Of a DNA stretch of 64,000 nt, positions 62,951 to 64,000 are shown in pieces. Below the pieces are notes generated by a model. The model did no database searches, was not told the origin of the DNA, and was given only the letters and a program-made list of their open reading frames with translations. The position numbers were made by a program, and so were the translations under genes. This DNA comes from Candidatus Vallotiella sp. (ex Adelges kitamiensis) (lineage in GTDB: Bacteria; Pseudomonadota; Gammaproteobacteria; Burkholderiales; Burkholderiaceae). The stretch spans positions 1-64,000 of the forward strand of contig NZ_CP080504.1 of the NCBI RefSeq assembly GCF_020342435.1, in the 5' to 3' direction. Each line of letters starts with the position of its first letter. Position 1 is the stretch's first letter.

Positions 62951-63529
62951 ATGCAAAATATTTCTATTAAACCCTATTTATTACGCGCACACTATGAGTG
63001 GTGTACAGATAATGGATTTACGCCACATATCGCGGTGAAGGTTGATAATCGCACACGCGTACCTTATCAGTTCGTGCGTAACAATGAAATTGTTCTTAAT
63101 ATCAGCTTCAACGCGACTAGTCAGTTACAAATAAGTAATGACTTAATCGAATTCCTTACACGTTTTTCTGGTAAATCTTATAAAATTAGAGTGCCAATAT
63201 CTAACATTTTAGCGATTTATGCGCGTGAGAATAGTCAGGGAATAGCATTCGAAAGATTAACAGATGAGACGATCGACGGAGCATCAGCACTTATATCCCT
63301 TATAGGGAATAAGTTTCGTGATATAAATTCACAGGAAAAACGACGTATGCTAAATGAGCGCGCGTTTCAGCAGCCAGAGATCAGCAAACTAGGCGTAGAG
63401 ACACAGTTTAATCTGCCTCACTATGCCAGTGAAATACAAGGAAAGCATATTCCAGATTTAGATAATGTAGTTGCTGCAGATAATATTCAGAATAGTAGGG
63501 AGCATAAGCACCTAAAAGTAATCAAGTGA
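62951..63529 (+). CDS. sspB: ClpXP protease specificity-enhancing factor SspB
   Basis: SspB delivers ssrA-tagged proteins to ClpXP. The 192-residue protein starts MQNISIKPYLLRAHYEWCTD. The substrate-binding domain (about residues 1-105) includes HIAVKVDNRTRVP, NISFNATSQLQI and ILAIYARENSQGIAF. The linker is long and polar with no close resemblance to relatives, but the extreme C-terminus HKHLKVIK keeps the ClpX-binding tail (consensus LRVVK). It lies 83 bases after sspA. Confidence 0.94.
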   Translation: MQNISIKPYLLRAHYEWCTDNGFTPHIAVKVDNRTRVPYQFVRNNEIVLNISFNATSQLQISNDLIEFLTRFSGKSYKIRVPISNILAIYARENSQGIAFERLTDETIDGASALISLIGNKFRDINSQEKRRMLNERAFQQPEISKLGVETQFNLPHYASEIQGKHIPDLDNVVAADNIQNSREHKHLKVIK

Positions 63530-63571
63530 TCTTTTATCAAACACTAGTGTTGTAGTACACTTAAGCGCTAC

Positions 63572-63644
63572 GCCGGCTTAGCTCATCTGGTAGAGCAGTT
63601 GATTTGTAATCAACAGGTAGCTGGTTCGAGTCCTGCAGCCGGCA
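63572..63644 (+). tRNA. tRNA-Thr (anticodon UGU)
   Basis: The acceptor GCCGGCT (63572-63578) pairs with AGCCGGC (63637-63643), followed by the discriminator A. The anticodon loop TTTGTAA carries TGT. Unlike the other tRNAs here, no CCA is encoded (CAA follows), and the T-stem GCTGG/CCTGC has a central T-T mismatch. It follows sspB as in Burkholderia. It should still be functional after CCA addition, but it shows drift. Confidence 0.92.
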
Positions 63645-64000
63645 CAAATACTAGAAATAATTTCAGTAAATAAAACTTATTTGGGTACTTCACTAACACT
63701 ATCTACTACGCTTATAGGCGTAGTAAGTTGTGATGAATGTGAGGCTGGGATATCTTCTCAACTGAAAGCTACTCAGAAGACTAAAACTGTATGGCTACAT
63801 GCAGCGAGATAACACTTTATTTTCTGTGCTACACCTGGTCAGAATTGATGTTTTTCAGACACAAAATTTCGATAATCGCTGGGCTATAATTGCTTCTGAG
63901 CTAGATTAGCATCTATAACGTAGCTTCTGCTTTTCAAAAGTCCCCCTCGCTTTATGCGAAGGGGGGGTTAGTGTATTAGGACGTAGAAGAAGAAACTTAT
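63645..64000. other. Terminal spacer with a GC-rich hairpin (63942-63965)
   Basis: No gene is seen in the last 355 bases. CCCCC-TCGC (63942-63950) pairs with GCGA-A-GGGGG (63956-63965), with one bulged A and a TTTAT loop. On the minus strand the stem is followed by ACTTTTG, so it could end a minus-strand gene lying beyond the window. Confidence 0.45.

Overview
The window looks like one chromosomal segment of a genome-reduced betaproteobacterium of the order Burkholderiales. The proteins (RpoB, SecY, SspA, ThiE, EngB and others) closely resemble Burkholderia/Pandoraea-type sequences, and the gene order is the classical Burkholderia order. However, base composition is only about 40-45% G+C by eye, several intergenic stretches are long and apparently empty, and at least one gene is a clear pseudogene. 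This combination suggests a host-restricted endosymbiont. A Pandoraea-like symbiont such as the one described from the trypanosomatid Novymonas would fit, but the species cannot be proven from this sequence alone.

Region 1 (1-14.2 kb): tRNA-Tyr, tRNA-Gly and tRNA-Thr lead into tuf, tRNA-Trp, secE-nusG, rplK-rplA, rplJ-rplL and rpoB-rpoC. The rplL-rpoB spacer is unusually rich in RNA hairpins. Region 2 (14.2-17 kb): an isolated recQ whose HRDC domain has been lost; a frame-shifted remnant of it may remain downstream. Region 3 (17-36.3 kb): the str (rpsL, rpsG, fusA, second tuf), S10, spc and alpha operons in order, ending in rplQ and a hairpin. It includes the small rpmJ gene at 32873-32989. 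The two tuf copies are identical over about 1.2 kb.

Region 4 (36.3-49.9 kb): scattered survivors of formerly longer gene blocks: cutA, engB, lysA, a class A penicillin-binding protein, a YddA/BacA-type ABC transporter and the thiamine set thiO-thiS-thiG-thiE. They are separated by 0.2-1.4 kb spacers in which most neighbouring Burkholderia genes (ccs, cyaY, pil/aro, mla, bolA) are gone or eroded. Region 5 (49.9-58.6 kb): murA and a complete histidine operon apart from hisZ (hisG-D-C-B, spacer, H-A-F-I-E). Region 6 (58.6-64 kb): a graveyard where Burkholderia carries tatABC, a DegQ-type periplasmic protease and petABC. Only the degQ pseudogene (59120-60294, minus) is still readable. Then come sspA-sspB and tRNA-Thr(TGU).

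Functionally the segment keeps translation, transcription, protein export (SecYE), wall synthesis, lysine and histidine production and part of thiamine synthesis. Periplasmic proteolysis, Tat export and the bc1 complex seem to have been dropped at this locus. That pattern suits a nutrient-provisioning intracellular symbiont. I see no CRISPR array, insertion sequence, prophage or obviously foreign gene cluster, and no convincing new multi-gene system. The most interesting signals are the decaying loci, the identical tuf pair, the rplL-rpoB hairpin cluster, and long homopolymers inside essential genes.
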